A stretch of DNA of 42,199 bases from Oscillatoriales cyanobacterium CG2_30_40_61 (GCA_001873365.1 MNYZ01000024.1:1-42199); one strand, 5' to 3'; counted from the stretch's first letter, positions 26,872-36,982 are shown. The notes: generated by a model not told the origin, from the sequence alone. Program-made: numbers and translations.

Positions 26872-26949
26872 ATTTTATGCCTAACTCTTATGAGTAGTTA
26901 TAACACAAATAATTCTAATTTTGGCGATCGCACCTTAACAACAAACGGA

Positions 26950-27741
26950 TCAAACCAATTGAATCTCGGCCCCATCTAAGCTCTGTTTAAGCCTTTGATT
27001 CAGATCAGAACGTACCCGAACATAGTCCGAATTAACCACCCAAACCGTTAATAAAGTTTTAATCCCACCCGCAGCTATTTCCTGAATCTCAACATCGGGT
27101 ATGGGTTCTAATAAAATTCGGGGATCAGTTTGAACCAAAGTATTAAAAACTTCCCTAACTTGATCCAGATTAGTATTATAACTGAAATTCAATTTAATAT
27201 CAACCCTACGGAGCGGTTGAATTGAGTGATTTACTATTTTATCTCCGTATAGCTTACTATTAGGAATAATAATGGTTTTATGATCGGGTGTTTTTAACAT
27301 AGTCGTGAAAATTTGGATTTCCTCAACTGTTCCCTCTACTCCTCCCCCTTCAATATAATCATGGACTTTAAACGGGCGAAAAACTATCATAAATACACCC
27401 GAAGCAAAATTAGATAAAGATCCCTGTAAGGCTAAACCAATGGCTAACCCAGCAGCACCTAAAACTGCTACAAAGGATGTAGTTTTAATTCCCAGTTTTC
27501 CCAGTGCAGCCAAAGCCACAAAGGTAATAATGGCAATATAAATTAAGTTGACAAAAAATCTAATTAGGGTTGGCTCTAGTTGAGCCTTGATCATCAGATG
27601 TTTACTGAGATTTTGGATAAATCTTGCCGCCCACAAACCAATTAATAGGATCAGAATTGCCGTCAAAAATTGACCTCCTAAACTGATAATTGATTCAGCT
27701 AATTTAATTAATAATTCCTTTTGTTGTTCGGCTGTTAGCAT
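26950..27741 (-). CDS. mscS: MscS-type small-conductance mechanosensitive channel
   Basis: A 263-aa inner-membrane channel that opens under membrane tension to release solutes in hypo-osmotic shock. Three membrane helices are visible (about 22-40, 62-82 and the pore helix around 92-112). The Gly/Ala-rich pore helix VLGAAGLAIGLALQGSLSN and FASGVFMIVFRPFKVHDYI are the MscS signature, followed by the beta domain (GTVEEIQIFTTML, IIIPNSKLYGDKIVN) and the C-terminal alpha/beta domain. Length is near E. coli MscS (286 aa). It is the last gene of a run with two signalling kinases, 28 bp after the second, so osmotic signalling and channel expression may be linked. Confidence 0.93.
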   Translation of the reverse strand: MLTAEQQKELLIKLAESIISLGGQFLTAILILLIGLWAARFIQNLSKHLMIKAQLEPTLIRFFVNLIYIAIITFVALAALGKLGIKTTSFVAVLGAAGLAIGLALQGSLSNFASGVFMIVFRPFKVHDYIEGGGVEGTVEEIQIFTTMLKTPDHKTIIIPNSKLYGDKIVNHSIQPLRRVDIKLNFSYNTNLDQVREVFNTLVQTDPRILLEPIPDVEIQEIAAGGIKTLLTVWVVNSDYVRVRSDLNQRLKQSLDGAEIQLV

Positions 27742-27769
27742 ATTTAATATTTGATATCCTTTCTATTGC

Positions 27770-29029
27770 TTATTGCTGATGCAACGGAAGTATAATTTCT
27801 AATTTTGTTCCCTCTCTTGGGGTTGAATATAGGTTGAGTTTACCCTGATGTTTTTCAATAATTTCATTCACAATCAGTAATCCTAATCCGGTTCCCTGAC
27901 CCACGGGTTTAGTTGTAAATAAAGGTTCAAAAATTCGCTGACTAATTTCCTGGGTCATGCCAATTCCATTATCAGAAATTTTAATTAAAACCGATTCAGG
28001 TTCCGGTTGGCTAGTTTGAATTGTAATTAGGGGAATCCGAGGGTTAAATAGTCCCTGGTTACTCGCTTCTTCTAAGGCATCAATGGCATTAGCCAAAAGA
28101 TTCATAAACACTTGATTAAGTTGACCTGGGTAACAATAAATAGGCGGTAAATCCCCATATTCTTTCAGCAATTGAATTGCCATATTTTCCCCTAGGGGTT
28201 TAAAGCGATGACTTAAAATTAATAGTGTACTATCAATGCCATCATGAATATCAAAAAGAACTTTAGTTGACGAATCAGTGCGGGCAAAATTCCTTAAAGA
28301 ACTGGAAATATCTTTAATTCGATCCGTGCTTAATTTCATGGAATTAAACAGATCGTTTAAATCAGTTAAAATAAAATCTAAATCCGTAGAAATGATCGCC
28401 TCTTGTAGGGGTTGAGGTAGCTGATCATAATAGGTTTGGCACAAATTAAAAATATGGTTAATATCCATCACATATTCCTGCGCCGGAGGAATATTATTAA
28501 CAATACAACTAATCGGATTATTCATTTCATGGGCAATTCCTGTAACTAATTGTCCGAGACTGGAAAGTTTTTCTTGTTGCACCAATTGAACCTGGGTTTT
28601 TTCTAAAATTGCCGTCCTTTCTGCCACCCGTTGTTCTAGGGTTTCCGTCAAATGTTTGAGTTCTAAATGTACACGAACCCGAGCTAAAACCTCCTCCTGT
28701 TCAAAGGGTTTACCAATATAATCAACCGCTCCTAAAGAAAGTCCTTTAACTTTATTTTCAGTATTTGTTAAAGCCGTTAAAAAAATAATCGGAATTTCTT
28801 GGGTTTTGGGATCAGCTTTTAATTTTTTACAGGTTTCAAACCCATCTATCCCAGGCATTTGTATATCTAATAAAATTAGGGCCGGTTGTTTCCGTTCGAC
28901 TAATTCTAAAGCACTTTCTCCGTCTTCTGCGACTCGCACAGCAAATCCTGCACTTTTTAGAGTTTGGGATAAAACGGCTAAATTGGTGGGGTTGTCATCA
29001 ACAATCAGGATAAAACCAAGGTCTTGCAT
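27770..29029 (-). CDS. Receiver-domain histidine kinase (REC-HisKA-HATPase)
   Basis: A 419-aa cytosolic protein. An N-terminal receiver domain (5-121) has acidic pocket DD11-12, phospho-acceptor Asp55 in LLDIQMPG and Lys107 in GKPFE. A coiled coil (about 122-158) leads to the dimerisation helix with His167 in GIAHEMNNPIS, then a HATPase domain with QVFMNLLANAIDAL (N box), ISDNGIGM (G1), FEPLFTTKP (F box) and GTGLGL (G2). Receiver-first kinases act as relay partners of another kinase; here the larger hybrid kinase ends 49 bp upstream in the same direction, an obvious candidate phosphodonor. mscS follows 28 bp downstream. No membrane segment or DNA-binding domain is present. Confidence 0.93.
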   Translation of the reverse strand: MQDLGFILIVDDNPTNLAVLSQTLKSAGFAVRVAEDGESALELVERKQPALILLDIQMPGIDGFETCKKLKADPKTQEIPIIFLTALTNTENKVKGLSLGAVDYIGKPFEQEEVLARVRVHLELKHLTETLEQRVAERTAILEKTQVQLVQQEKLSSLGQLVTGIAHEMNNPISCIVNNIPPAQEYVMDINHIFNLCQTYYDQLPQPLQEAIISTDLDFILTDLNDLFNSMKLSTDRIKDISSSLRNFARTDSSTKVLFDIHDGIDSTLLILSHRFKPLGENMAIQLLKEYGDLPPIYCYPGQLNQVFMNLLANAIDALEEASNQGLFNPRIPLITIQTSQPEPESVLIKISDNGIGMTQEISQRIFEPLFTTKPVGQGTGLGLLIVNEIIEKHQGKLNLYSTPREGTKLEIILPLHQQ

Positions 29030-29078
29030 AGATAAAGGTAGGAGATTTTATTTTAATTTGATGGGAAAAATCAAGGGT

Positions 29079-31847
29079 TTAAGATTGACCGAGGGTTTCA
29101 TTCAACAATTCTCGCAGCTTTTTAAGTTGAAAATTTTCTGTAAGCTGAATCACTTGCTGAGTAAAGGCAGAATAAATCGGATGATTATTTTCAAATATGG
29201 TAGCCTCCTCTATTATAGCATCTGCATCTCCTTCTTGAGCTAATTCATATAATCTTGATAGGATTTCAACCGGAATTTTAGGATTTTCTGCGGGAAAATC
29301 TACCGAAGGGTTCAGGGTTTTAACCGGAGTATCAGAGGTTAGATAAATCCATTCTAGGTTGAGGTGAACTTGCAATAAATTCAGTAATAAATCAGCCGAA
29401 ATTGGTTTAGGTAAAAACGCATTAGCCCCCGCATTTAAACTACGATGTTGATCACTATCAAATACACTAGCAGAGGAGGCAATTACTGGAATATCTTTGA
29501 GTTTTAACGATTGACGTAATAGATTAATTAATGTAAACCCATCCATCAAAGGCATGATCAAATCCGTAATAATTAAATTAGGAAGAATAGCGATCGCTTG
29601 CTGTAATCCTTCTTGACCATTATTAGCTTCTAGCACTCGAAATCCAATCGGTTCTAATAAGTTTACAATTACAGAACGATTTGCCCAATTATCATCTACT
29701 ATTAAAATAGTTTTTTCTTCTCCTTGATACCCAGTAACCGTGCCTTTCTGAATATTTCGAGAGGTATTTGCCCATGCTTTGGCTTCGGGTAATTCTACAT
29801 CAAACCAGAAAATACTCCCTTCTCCCTCCTGACTTTGTACTTGCAGTTGGCTTCCCATTAAGGAAACAATTTGTTGACTAATTGCTAACCCTAACCCAGT
29901 TCCTTCTGTATTTTTTTTAGTTTCTCCGACTTGTTCAAAGGGTTGAAAAATTCGAGATACTTGTTCTGAATTCATCCCTACTCCCGTATCTTTAATTTGA
30001 AAGTTTAGGCGATACATGGAAGTTTCTGGGATCAATCTAGCTTGAATTGAAAAGGTGACACTGCCTTTATCCGTAAATTTAATCCCATTTCCCAATAAAT
30101 TAATTAAAACTTGTCTGAGACGTTTTTCATCGGCTTTAATTCCAACGGGAAGATTGTCTTGGGGTCGATAATAAAACTTAATTTTTTTCTGCTCGGCTTT
30201 AATATTACAAATTTCAACTACCCCCTCTAAAAATGCTGGGAAATGAAAATCCGAGGGGTATAGTTCCATTTTACGAGCTTCAATTTTAGATAAATCTAAA
30301 ACATCATTAATCAGGGTTAATAAATGATAGCCACATTGTTGAATAATTTCTACCCCTTTTTGTCCTTTATCCGTCAAAGGTTCCAATTGTTGTAAAATTT
30401 GAGCATAGCCCAAAATCCCATTTAAGGGGGTGCGTAATTCGTGGCTCATATTCGCTAAAAATTCACTTTTTGCTTGATTGGCTGCATCCGCTTTTTCCTT
30501 AGCAGTTTGCAGTTCTATTGTCCGTTCTTCTACCCGTTTTTCTAATACTTTATTTGCCTGTTCTAAGGTAATAAAAGCATCTTGTAACTGTTGACTCATT
30601 TGATTAAAAGCATGGGCTAAAACTCCTAATTCTTTGATTTTAGGTTCTTCCACCCTTGGTTGATCTAAGTCCCCTTTAAACCCCTGTTCAGCTTCTTTGG
30701 CAATGGTTTTCGATGCAGCACTCAGGCGTAAAATCGGTTGAGTAATCCGATGAGTGGTATAAATTCCCGATATAGTTGCTAATATTAATGCCCCGAAACA
30801 TAGCAAAATTGTAGTCCGAGTATTTGCCTGAATTTCCGCCATAAAATCCGATTCTGGAACCACTACAACCACTAGCCAATCTAAACCCAAAGGATCTCGC
30901 CAAGGGGTAACTTCTACAAATTGTTGATTATTATTCCAATAAAAATTCAGATTCTGATTTGTTTCAATTGTTTCAATATTTTTAATCTCTGATTCTAAAT
31001 ATTTGGCGGTGGCTTTAATTAAAGGTTGTTGACTATCTATGGCTTTTAATCTTTGCGGTTTTTGTCCTGCTTTAATTATAAAAGGTTCTTCAGCACTGGA
31101 ACTACCAATTAGTAATCCATTCCGTTCTATAATAAAAGTTTGGCCGGAAGGACTGACTTTTAATTGTTGTAAAAAATCACTAACTTGGGATAATCGCATT
31201 TCTACACCCAAGACTCCAGTTAATTTTTTATTATCATCAAATAAAGGATAACTGGCGGCAATACACAAAGGAAAAGGTTCAACTTCCCAGTTATAAACTT
31301 TACTCCAGGTGGGTCTGCCTAATTGGGCTCCGGCGGCATACCATCCTTCTTTTTCAAATAAATAATCTTTCTGGCTTTTTAAGAGAAGTTTTGTAGGTTT
31401 TCCCTGACTATTAATTGAAAAAGTGTGCATCAAATAATTGCCATGATTTTGATAATTTACGTTGTCCCAACCAATTCTACTATCCCCAAAATAATTACCA
31501 ACACTAGAAAATTTTCTAGTGGATGTTCCCAATAATACATAACCGATATTAAAGGTAACTCGCTGTTTCCAAAAAAACTGTACGAGTTGAGTTAAATTAT
31601 CTGGATTTATGGTTCCGGTTTCAATAGCATGGGCATTGATTTGATTAAGTTGTGGTGCAATAGAAAGATAACTATTTAAGTGTTGATAAATCCGACTACT
31701 GACTTCATTTTGTAACTGAATTGCTAAATTATTTACCGCCCGTTGACCATTTCTGAGGGATAAATACCCCGTCAAACCAACCGCGGCAAAAATTTGTAAA
31801 ATAAAAGGGACAATTAGAATAAAGCGGAGGGAAAGTTTTTCAAACAT
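29079..31847 (-). CDS. Membrane hybrid sensor histidine kinase
   Basis: A 922-aa sensor kinase. A first membrane helix (about 9-29) and second (about 345-363) flank a periplasmic Cache-like sensor (about 35-335; [38 protein letters not shown]). A HAMP domain (about 364-425) and coiled coil lead to HisKA with His469 in [11 protein letters not shown], HATPase with N box [11 protein letters not shown]1 DTGVGM, G2 GTGLGLA, and a receiver domain (about 712-830) with Asp762 in [11 protein letters not shown] and Lys in FLPKPIS. A helical C-terminal tail follows; it has no recognisable HPt histidine motif. It heads the unit that includes the second kinase and mscS. The sensed ligand is unknown; Cache domains bind small molecules. 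Confidence 0.93.
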   Translation of the reverse strand: MFEKLSLRFILIVPFILQIFAAVGLTGYLSLRNGQRAVNNLAIQLQNEVSSRIYQHLNSYLSIAPQLNQINAHAIETGTINPDNLTQLVQFFWKQRVTFNIGYVLLGTSTRKFSSVGNYFGDSRIGWDNVNYQNHGNYLMHTFSINSQGKPTKLLLKSQKDYLFEKEGWYAAGAQLGRPTWSKVYNWEVEPFPLCIAASYPLFDDNKKLTGVLGVEMRLSQVSDFLQQLKVSPSGQTFIIERNGLLIGSSSAEEPFIIKAGQKPQRLKAIDSQQPLIKATAKYLESEIKNIETIETNQNLNFYWNNNQQFVEVTPWRDPLGLDWLVVVVVPESDFMAEIQANTRTTILLCFGALILATISGIYTTHRITQPILRLSAASKTIAKEAEQGFKGDLDQPRVEEPKIKELGVLAHAFNQMSQQLQDAFITLEQANKVLEKRVEERTIELQTAKEKADAANQAKSEFLANMSHELRTPLNGILGYAQILQQLEPLTDKGQKGVEIIQQCGYHLLTLINDVLDLSKIEARKMELYPSDFHFPAFLEGVVEICNIKAEQKKIKFYYRPQDNLPVGIKADEKRLRQVLINLLGNGIKFTDKGSVTFSIQARLIPETSMYRLNFQIKDTGVGMNSEQVSRIFQPFEQVGETKKNTEGTGLGLAISQQIVSLMGSQLQVQSQEGEGSIFWFDVELPEAKAWANTSRNIQKGTVTGYQGEEKTILIVDDNWANRSVIVNLLEPIGFRVLEANNGQEGLQQAIAILPNLIITDLIMPLMDGFTLINLLRQSLKLKDIPVIASSASVFDSDQHRSLNAGANAFLPKPISADLLLNLLQVHLNLEWIYLTSDTPVKTLNPSVDFPAENPKIPVEILSRLYELAQEGDADAIIEEATIFENNHPIYSAFTQQVIQLTENFQLKKLRELLNETLGQS

Positions 31848-32160
31848 TTGGTATTCAAAATTAATGATGTTGTCTTTAATAATCAGACAAGGGAACCAGA
31901 GCGTGAGTTAATTAATGGCGTAAAAAATATTAACATTTGGTAACTTAGATAATAAAATGACTGAGATTATATTTGTCTGTGCTATAGTATTATAATCGAA
32001 AATTCCAGCTTCCATACCCTTTATGTCAACATTCCCTCAAATATTTTTCAAAACTTGAGGATGATTTTCTCCTGTTTTCCTGTAGAATATAATAGGTTGA
32101 TTCAGCCTGATCTTAAATTAGTTTAATTCTCCCATCCCAATTACTAACTCTGAAGTTAAT
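31848..32160. other. Divergent promoter region between the hybrid kinase and lysC
   Basis: About 313 bp, AT-rich, without a supported gene. TATAAT hexamers occur at 31991 and 32088 on the plus strand, but neither has a well-spaced -35 partner, so no promoter is assigned. It should serve both the kinase operon (minus) and lysC (plus). Confidence 0.5.
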
Positions 32161-33999
32161 ATGCTAATTATTCAAAAATACGGTGGTAGTTCGGTCGGTT
32201 CCGTTGAACGTATTCAATCGGTGGCTCAACGGGTGTTCAAAACAGCCCAAGATCATCAAGTGGTTGTAGTTCTTTCCGCCATGGGAAAAACCACTGATCA
32301 ATTAGTTGGTTTAGCCCAACAAATTTCTCCGATTCCTAACCGTCGAGAGATGGATATGTTACTCTCAACTGGAGAACAAATCAGCATCGCTTTATTAAGT
32401 ATGGCATTGCAGGAATTAGGACAACCGGCAATTTCTTTAACTGGTGCTCAAGTGGGAATTGTCACCGAAGCCGAACATACTCGCGCCCGAATTTTAAAGA
32501 TTGAAACTGAACGGATAGAACGTCACTTAAATCAAGGACAAGTGGTAGTTGTTGCCGGATTTCAAGGGGTAAGTAGTCAAGATGATTTAGAAATTACTAC
32601 ATTAGGAAGGGGCGGTTCTGATACCTCGGCGGTGGCTTTAGCGGCGGCTTTAAAAGCTGATTTATGTGAAATTTATACGGATGTTCCAGGGATTTTAACC
32701 ACCGATCCCCGCTTAGTTCCTAATGCTCAATTAATGACAGAAATTACCTGTGATGAGATGTTAGAACTTGCCAGTTTAGGGGCAAAAGTTTTGCATCCCC
32801 GCGCCGTAGAAATCGCTAGAAATTATGGGGTTTCTTTAGTCGTTCGTTCCAGTTGGACAGATGACCTTGGAACTAAAGTTATTCCCCCGAAACTACAACC
32901 TAGACCCTTAGAAGGATTAGAATTAGCTCGTCCGGTAGATGGGGTGGAATTTGATACGGATCAAGCGGCGGTTTCTTTATTAAGAATACCAGATCGCCCT
33001 GGAATTGCGGCTAAATTATTTGGTGGTATTGCCTCTCAAAATTTAGATGTGGATTTAATTATTCAATCGATTCATGAAGCCAATATTAATGATATTACCT
33101 TCACGGTAGAACGCAAATATTTTAATAAAGCGATCGCCGTTGCGGATGCCTTATTACCCGCTTTAGGAAAAACTAATAGTTCTGATATTAGTAATGCTGA
33201 AGTCACGGTCGATGATACTCCCATTGCTAAGGTTAGTATTGTGGGGGCAGGAATGATTGGTCGCCCTAAAGTTGCCTCCCAAATGTTTAATACCCTTGCC
33301 GCAGCCGGAATTAATATTCAGATGATTTCGACTTCAGAAGTTAAAGTTAGTTGTGTAATTTCCTCCGCAGATTGTGAACGGGCTGTTGTGGCTTTATGTC
33401 AATCCTGTGAGGTTAATATTCCTGAAAAACCATCCCGCAATTTTGAACTAGAAAAAACTCCCCTAAATCAAACCTTACCCCCCGTGCGTGGGGTGGCATT
33501 AGATGTTAAACAAGCCCGTTTAGCAATTCGTTATATTCCCGATCGTCCGGGGATGGCAGCAAAAATATTCTCGCTTTTAGCCGACCATAATATTAGTGTG
33601 GATATGATTATTCAATCCCAACGCTGTCATCAAATTAATGGGATTCTAACGAGAGATATTGCTTTTACTGTTGCCCAGGGAGATGCGGATGAATCTCAAC
33701 AAATTTTAGAACGGGCGGTATCTGAATTAGGCTGTGGTGAAATTATTGTAAATAAATCCATTGCCAAACTGAGTGTTGTTGGTTCAGGAATGTTACATCA
33801 TCCGGGGGTAGCTGCTAAAATGTTTGAGGCTTTAGCTAACAGAAATATTAATATTTCTATGATTGCGACTTCTGAAATTAAAGTTAGTTGTTTAGTAGAT
33901 GAAGATCAGGGCGTAGAAGCATTAAAAGCGGTTCATGAAATCTTTGAACTATCTGGGGAGAAAACCTTTATTGTTCCTGAACGCGCCCCTGTTGCTTGA
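32161..33999 (+). CDS. lysC: Aspartate kinase with four ACT domains
   Basis: A 612-aa monofunctional aspartokinase, first step to lysine, threonine and methionine. The kinase domain (about 1-245) starts with the ATP-binding KYGGSSVG and contains LSTGEQIS and TLGRGGSDTSAVALA. The C-terminal part is doubled: IPDRPGIAAKLFGGIA and IPDRPGMAAKIFSLLA begin two regulatory pairs, and each is followed by a second ACT unit (VSIVGAGMIGRPKVA..., LSVVGSGMLHHPGVA..., both ending in STSEVKVSC- or ATSEIKVSC-type strands). This four-ACT layout of about 600 aa is known from cyanobacterial aspartokinases and mediates feedback inhibition. It has no homoserine dehydrogenase domain. The ATG at 32161 is the natural family start. 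Confidence 0.96.
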   Translation: MLIIQKYGGSSVGSVERIQSVAQRVFKTAQDHQVVVVLSAMGKTTDQLVGLAQQISPIPNRREMDMLLSTGEQISIALLSMALQELGQPAISLTGAQVGIVTEAEHTRARILKIETERIERHLNQGQVVVVAGFQGVSSQDDLEITTLGRGGSDTSAVALAAALKADLCEIYTDVPGILTTDPRLVPNAQLMTEITCDEMLELASLGAKVLHPRAVEIARNYGVSLVVRSSWTDDLGTKVIPPKLQPRPLEGLELARPVDGVEFDTDQAAVSLLRIPDRPGIAAKLFGGIASQNLDVDLIIQSIHEANINDITFTVERKYFNKAIAVADALLPALGKTNSSDISNAEVTVDDTPIAKVSIVGAGMIGRPKVASQMFNTLAAAGINIQMISTSEVKVSCVISSADCERAVVALCQSCEVNIPEKPSRNFELEKTPLNQTLPPVRGVALDVKQARLAIRYIPDRPGMAAKIFSLLADHNISVDMIIQSQRCHQINGILTRDIAFTVAQGDADESQQILERAVSELGCGEIIVNKSIAKLSVVGSGMLHHPGVAAKMFEALANRNINISMIATSEIKVSCLVDEDQGVEALKAVHEIFELSGEKTFIVPERAPVA

Positions 34000-34020
34000 T
34001 AGAATCTCCTCCAAGTTTTG

Positions 34021-34046
34021 TAGGGGTAATTCATGAATTACCCCTA
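34021..34046. repeat. Perfect 26-bp palindrome after lysC
   Basis: TAGGGGTAATTCA followed by its exact reverse complement, with no loop bases, 21 bp after the lysC stop. It may act as a terminator when it forms a hairpin, although no U-tract follows directly. Palindromes with TAGGGG ends also occur at 36706-36730, so it may instead be a dispersed intergenic repeat. Confidence 0.8.
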
Positions 34047-34083
34047 GAAATATCTATAATATAACTTTTTGAGTTTAAATCTA

Positions 34084-34920
34084 ATGATTAATCTTTTGAT
34101 TGAACCTTTACAATATAGTTTTATGCAGCGATCGCTAACCATAGCGATTTTAGTTGGAATTATTTGTGCCGTTGTTGGAAGCTATTTAATGGTACAACGA
34201 CTGGCATTATTAGGAGATGCCATTAGTCATTCTGTTTTACCCGGTTTAGCGATCGCCTTTATCCTGAATGCTAATATCTTTGTCGGGGCATTTATTGCCG
34301 GAATTTTAAGTACAATTTGCATGAATATCATTAGAACCTATTCTCGTATTAAAGAAGATGCGGCGATGGGAATAGTATTTTCTGCCTTTTTTGCATTAGG
34401 AATAACTTTAATTACTTTAGTTCAAAAAGATAATAAAATTGACCTGAATCATTTTCTATTCGGTAATATTCTGGGAGTAACAGGAGACGATGTTAGGGAT
34501 ACATTTATTATTGCTATTATTATCCTAACTGTAGTTACCTTAATCTATAAAGAACTGCTGTTTTATACCTTCGATCCCCTCGGTGCAGAAGCCACTGGTT
34601 TACCCGTTAACCTGCTTAATTTAGGATTAATGGGATTAATTGCTTTAACCATTGTTGCCAGTTTAAAAGCCGTCGGAGTTATCTTAGTATTATCCCTATT
34701 AATTACCCCCGCAGCCACCGCTTATTTATTAGTCGAACGTCTGCATTTAGTTATGATCTTGGGTGTAATTATTGGGGTGATCTCTAGTATTAGCGGAATG
34801 TACCTAAGTTATTTTTATAATCTCCCTTCTGGCCCAGCCATTGTATTAGTAACCTCCGGGTTATTTGTCTTAACATTTTTATTCAGTCCCACCCAAGGAC
34901 TATTAAGAATAAAACATTAA
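34084..34920 (+). CDS. ABC-type Mn/Zn transporter permease (MntB/ZnuB family)
   Basis: A 278-aa integral membrane permease of the ABC-3 family, which imports manganese or zinc with an ATPase and a solute-binding lipoprotein. About eight hydrophobic helices are visible; family blocks are SYLMVQRLALLGDAISHSVLPGLA near the N terminus (quoted in part: LALLGDAISHSVLPG), GIVFSAFFALGI, FGNILGV, DPLGAEATGLPV and SLKAVGVILVLSLLITPAATA in part (VGVILVLSLLITPAATA). ATG 34084 is preferred over a TTG 15 bp upstream, which has no site support. Neither the ATPase nor the binding protein is next to it, so the transporter partners must lie elsewhere. Metal specificity cannot be decided. Confidence 0.92.
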   Translation: MINLLIEPLQYSFMQRSLTIAILVGIICAVVGSYLMVQRLALLGDAISHSVLPGLAIAFILNANIFVGAFIAGILSTICMNIIRTYSRIKEDAAMGIVFSAFFALGITLITLVQKDNKIDLNHFLFGNILGVTGDDVRDTFIIAIIILTVVTLIYKELLFYTFDPLGAEATGLPVNLLNLGLMGLIALTIVASLKAVGVILVLSLLITPAATAYLLVERLHLVMILGVIIGVISSISGMYLSYFYNLPSGPAIVLVTSGLFVLTFLFSPTQGLLRIKH

Positions 34921-34972
34921 AAGTTTTAAATACTAATATGAAATCCTTAAATTTATGCCACAAATTATTAAT

Positions 34973-35072
34973 AGGACTTACGCAGAAACCGGGTTTCTGA
35001 ACGATAAATGTTGATTTTATCCGCAAAATCACGGCCAGAAACCCGGTTTCTTTGGTCTTGTGCGTAAGTCCT
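34973..35072. mobile_element. MITE-like element, AGGACTTACGCA family (copy 3)
   Basis: A 100-bp element with the same 12-bp terminal inverted repeats as copies 1 and 2 (34973-34984 and 35061-35072). The inside differs from those copies but again has an AGAAACCGGGTTTCT and AGAAACCCGGTTTCT pair. ATTAAT occurs near both outer flanks, not clearly a target duplication. Confidence 0.75.
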
Positions 35073-35101
35073 GATTAATCAGGATCGGGTGGCTAATAAC
35101 T

Positions 35102-35163
35102 ATTCCCAATTCCTAATTCGTAATTCGTAATTCGTAATTCCCAATTCGTAATTCGCAATTCCC
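35102..35163. repeat. Heptamer tandem repeats (AATTCGT/AATTCCC)
   Basis: A run of about eight 7-bp units with AATTCGT, AATTCCC and AATTCGC variants between the third MITE-like copy and the cbiA stop codon. It is related to the GAATTAC array at 3141-3168 on the opposite strand. Confidence 0.85.
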
Positions 35164-35187
35164 TGCCGTAGTATTATTTTTTCGATT

Positions 35188-36573
35188 TCATATAACATTC
35201 CACTCCCTACAAGACTTTACAAACCGGGTAGGAATATCAATCCTATTTCCCCAATGGAGATGTAAATAAGACCCATGGACATTAGGATAATTTCCCCAAC
35301 CTTCTAATACAGATGCGTTAGTTTGTGAGGACAAAAAACGCTGCATTTCATATAAAGGGTGAGAGGGGTTTTCCCTTAATTCAGACCGATGAAACTCATG
35401 TCCCGTGATGATTTCTCCCTCCGATAATAAAGGGGTATTTTTTAACACCTTGGCTTGATAATAGCCTAATTTTAAGCGTTTTCCCATCACCGCCGTCGTC
35501 GGTAATATCCCCAGCATTGACCAAGCATTATTTTCAAAGTCAATAATTTTTTCACACAAATACATTAACCCTCCACATTCTGCATAGGTGGGTATTCCTG
35601 ATAAAATAGCGGTTTTAACTGCTTTCAAAACCACCTGATTTTCGCTTAACTTTTGGGCAAATACCTCGGGAAAACCCCCACCAAAATATAATCCTTTAAT
35701 TTCTTGAGGTAATTGATTATCCTTTAACGGACTCCATTCGATTAATTCTGCCCCTAACTGTTGCAAAATTTCTAAATTATCGGCATAATAAAAATTAAAT
35801 GCAGCATCTTTAGCGATCGCAATTCTAATCCGTTGATAGGTGTTTTTAACCCAGACCGTAGGGGCGGGTTTTTCTGGGCTGACTTTATTAGTATTTTTTA
35901 ATAGGGGTAATAATTGTTCCCAGTCAAACCAATTTTCTGCTAATTCAGCTAACTCTTGAATGAATAAATCCATTTCGGGGAGTTCATTCGTAGGAATTAA
36001 CCCTAAATGGCGATCGGGAATTACAATATTTTCCTGTCTTTTAATTGTTCCTATAATCGGAATATTCAGGGGTGCTAAGAAGGCTTTTAATAATTCTAAA
36101 TGGCGATCGCTTCCGACTTTATTTAAAACCAAACCCTCTAATTTTATATTAGGATTAAAGTTTTTAAAACCCATGGCGATCGCAGCAATAGAACCCGATA
36201 ATCGACTACAATCTAAGACTAAAATCACAGGTAAATCCAGAATTAAAGCAATTTGGGCTGTTGAAGCGATCGGAACATTTTCCCCATCGGGAATGCCATC
36301 AAACAGACCCATCACGCCTTCAATTAAGCCATAATTCGCAGTCTGAATATGTTGCTGATAACAGGTTTTAATATAGGATTCAGAGGTTAAAATTGAATCC
36401 AAATTATAACAAGGTTTCCCGGTCACATATTGATGAAACATCGGATCAATATAATCGGGGCCAACCTTAAAAGATTGGATATTAGAATAGTATTTTTTTA
36501 AATAGGATAAAATCCCTAATGTAATCGTTGTTTTACCAACACCACTACGTTCTCCGGCAATAATCAAGGTCAT
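35188..36573 (-). CDS. cbiA: Cobyrinate a,c-diamide synthase
   Basis: A 461-aa glutamine-dependent enzyme that amidates the a and c side chains of cobyrinate in anaerobic-type cobalamin synthesis. The N-terminal ATP domain has the P-loop GERSGVGKTTITLG (7-20), KVGPDYIDPMFH (36-47) and EGVMGLFDG (85-93). The C-terminal glutamine amidotransferase domain has GLYFGGGFPE and the nucleophile Cys333 in YAECGGLMYL, with a histidine in VHGSYLHLHW. Length fits CbiA rather than the longer CbiP/CobQ, and the P-loop plus GPDYIDP distinguish it too. No other cobalamin genes are nearby. A strong start at ATG 36573. Confidence 0.94.
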   Translation of the reverse strand: MTLIIAGERSGVGKTTITLGILSYLKKYYSNIQSFKVGPDYIDPMFHQYVTGKPCYNLDSILTSESYIKTCYQQHIQTANYGLIEGVMGLFDGIPDGENVPIASTAQIALILDLPVILVLDCSRLSGSIAAIAMGFKNFNPNIKLEGLVLNKVGSDRHLELLKAFLAPLNIPIIGTIKRQENIVIPDRHLGLIPTNELPEMDLFIQELAELAENWFDWEQLLPLLKNTNKVSPEKPAPTVWVKNTYQRIRIAIAKDAAFNFYYADNLEILQQLGAELIEWSPLKDNQLPQEIKGLYFGGGFPEVFAQKLSENQVVLKAVKTAILSGIPTYAECGGLMYLCEKIIDFENNAWSMLGILPTTAVMGKRLKLGYYQAKVLKNTPLLSEGEIITGHEFHRSELRENPSHPLYEMQRFLSSQTNASVLEGWGNYPNVHGSYLHLHWGNRIDIPTRFVKSCREWNVI

Positions 36574-36705
36574 AATCTAACAGTTTAAGTCAATCAAGGA
36601 TTAGATACAAGGTTTCTGGGTGCGCCTGAGTGTTATAATAACCTTAAACGTAATAACTAACAATATAAAACTATATAATCATCGATGTCATATATAAAAA
36701 ACCTT

Positions 36706-36730
36706 TAGGGGTTTGCAGACCAAACCCCTA
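36706..36730. repeat. Palindrome TAGGGGTTTG / CAAACCCCTA
   Basis: Perfect 10-bp arms around the 5-nt loop CAGAC, between cbiA and the small membrane protein gene. It can form a stable stem-loop in either direction. For the minus-strand membrane-protein gene it lies 31 bp past the stop, so it may be its terminator, with an A/T-rich stretch after the stem. Confidence 0.7.
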
Positions 36731-36760
36731 CGATAAAATATTACAACCTATTGAGAATTT

Positions 36761-36982
36761 CTAAGGATTATTGCTATCAACATACTCAAGTTGTAACTCA
36801 GAATCAGATTTTGATCCAGAATAACGCACTTCTACAATTGCGTTAACTGTCCAAACCATGAACACTAAACTTAGAACTAACCAGAATAGATCACCCCAAT
36901 CTTGATTATAGCGATAATCAAGATTGGGGGCAAGGAGAGGAATAGGGGCAAGTTCTATTTTGAGAACAGGGGGAAACGCCAC
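36761..36982 (-). CDS. Small membrane protein with uncertain or shifted start
   Basis: The 73-aa frame from a GTG at 36982 has one clear membrane helix (LFWLVLSLVFMVWTVNAIV) and an acidic C terminus. The same frame is open upstream to a stop at about 37027 and reads LCLAILTIIIPVAFPP, a signal-peptide-like stretch, but it has no start codon there. A good ribosome-binding site (AGAGGAG at 37023-37029) is correctly spaced from an ATG at 37013, which is in another frame. Loss of one base just after that ATG would join site, start and signal-like sequence. So this is either a frameshifted gene or one that starts at GTG. Function unknown. Confidence 0.5.
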   Translation of the reverse strand: MAFPPVLKIELAPIPLLAPNLDYRYNQDWGDLFWLVLSLVFMVWTVNAIVEVRYSGSKSDSELQLEYVDSNNP

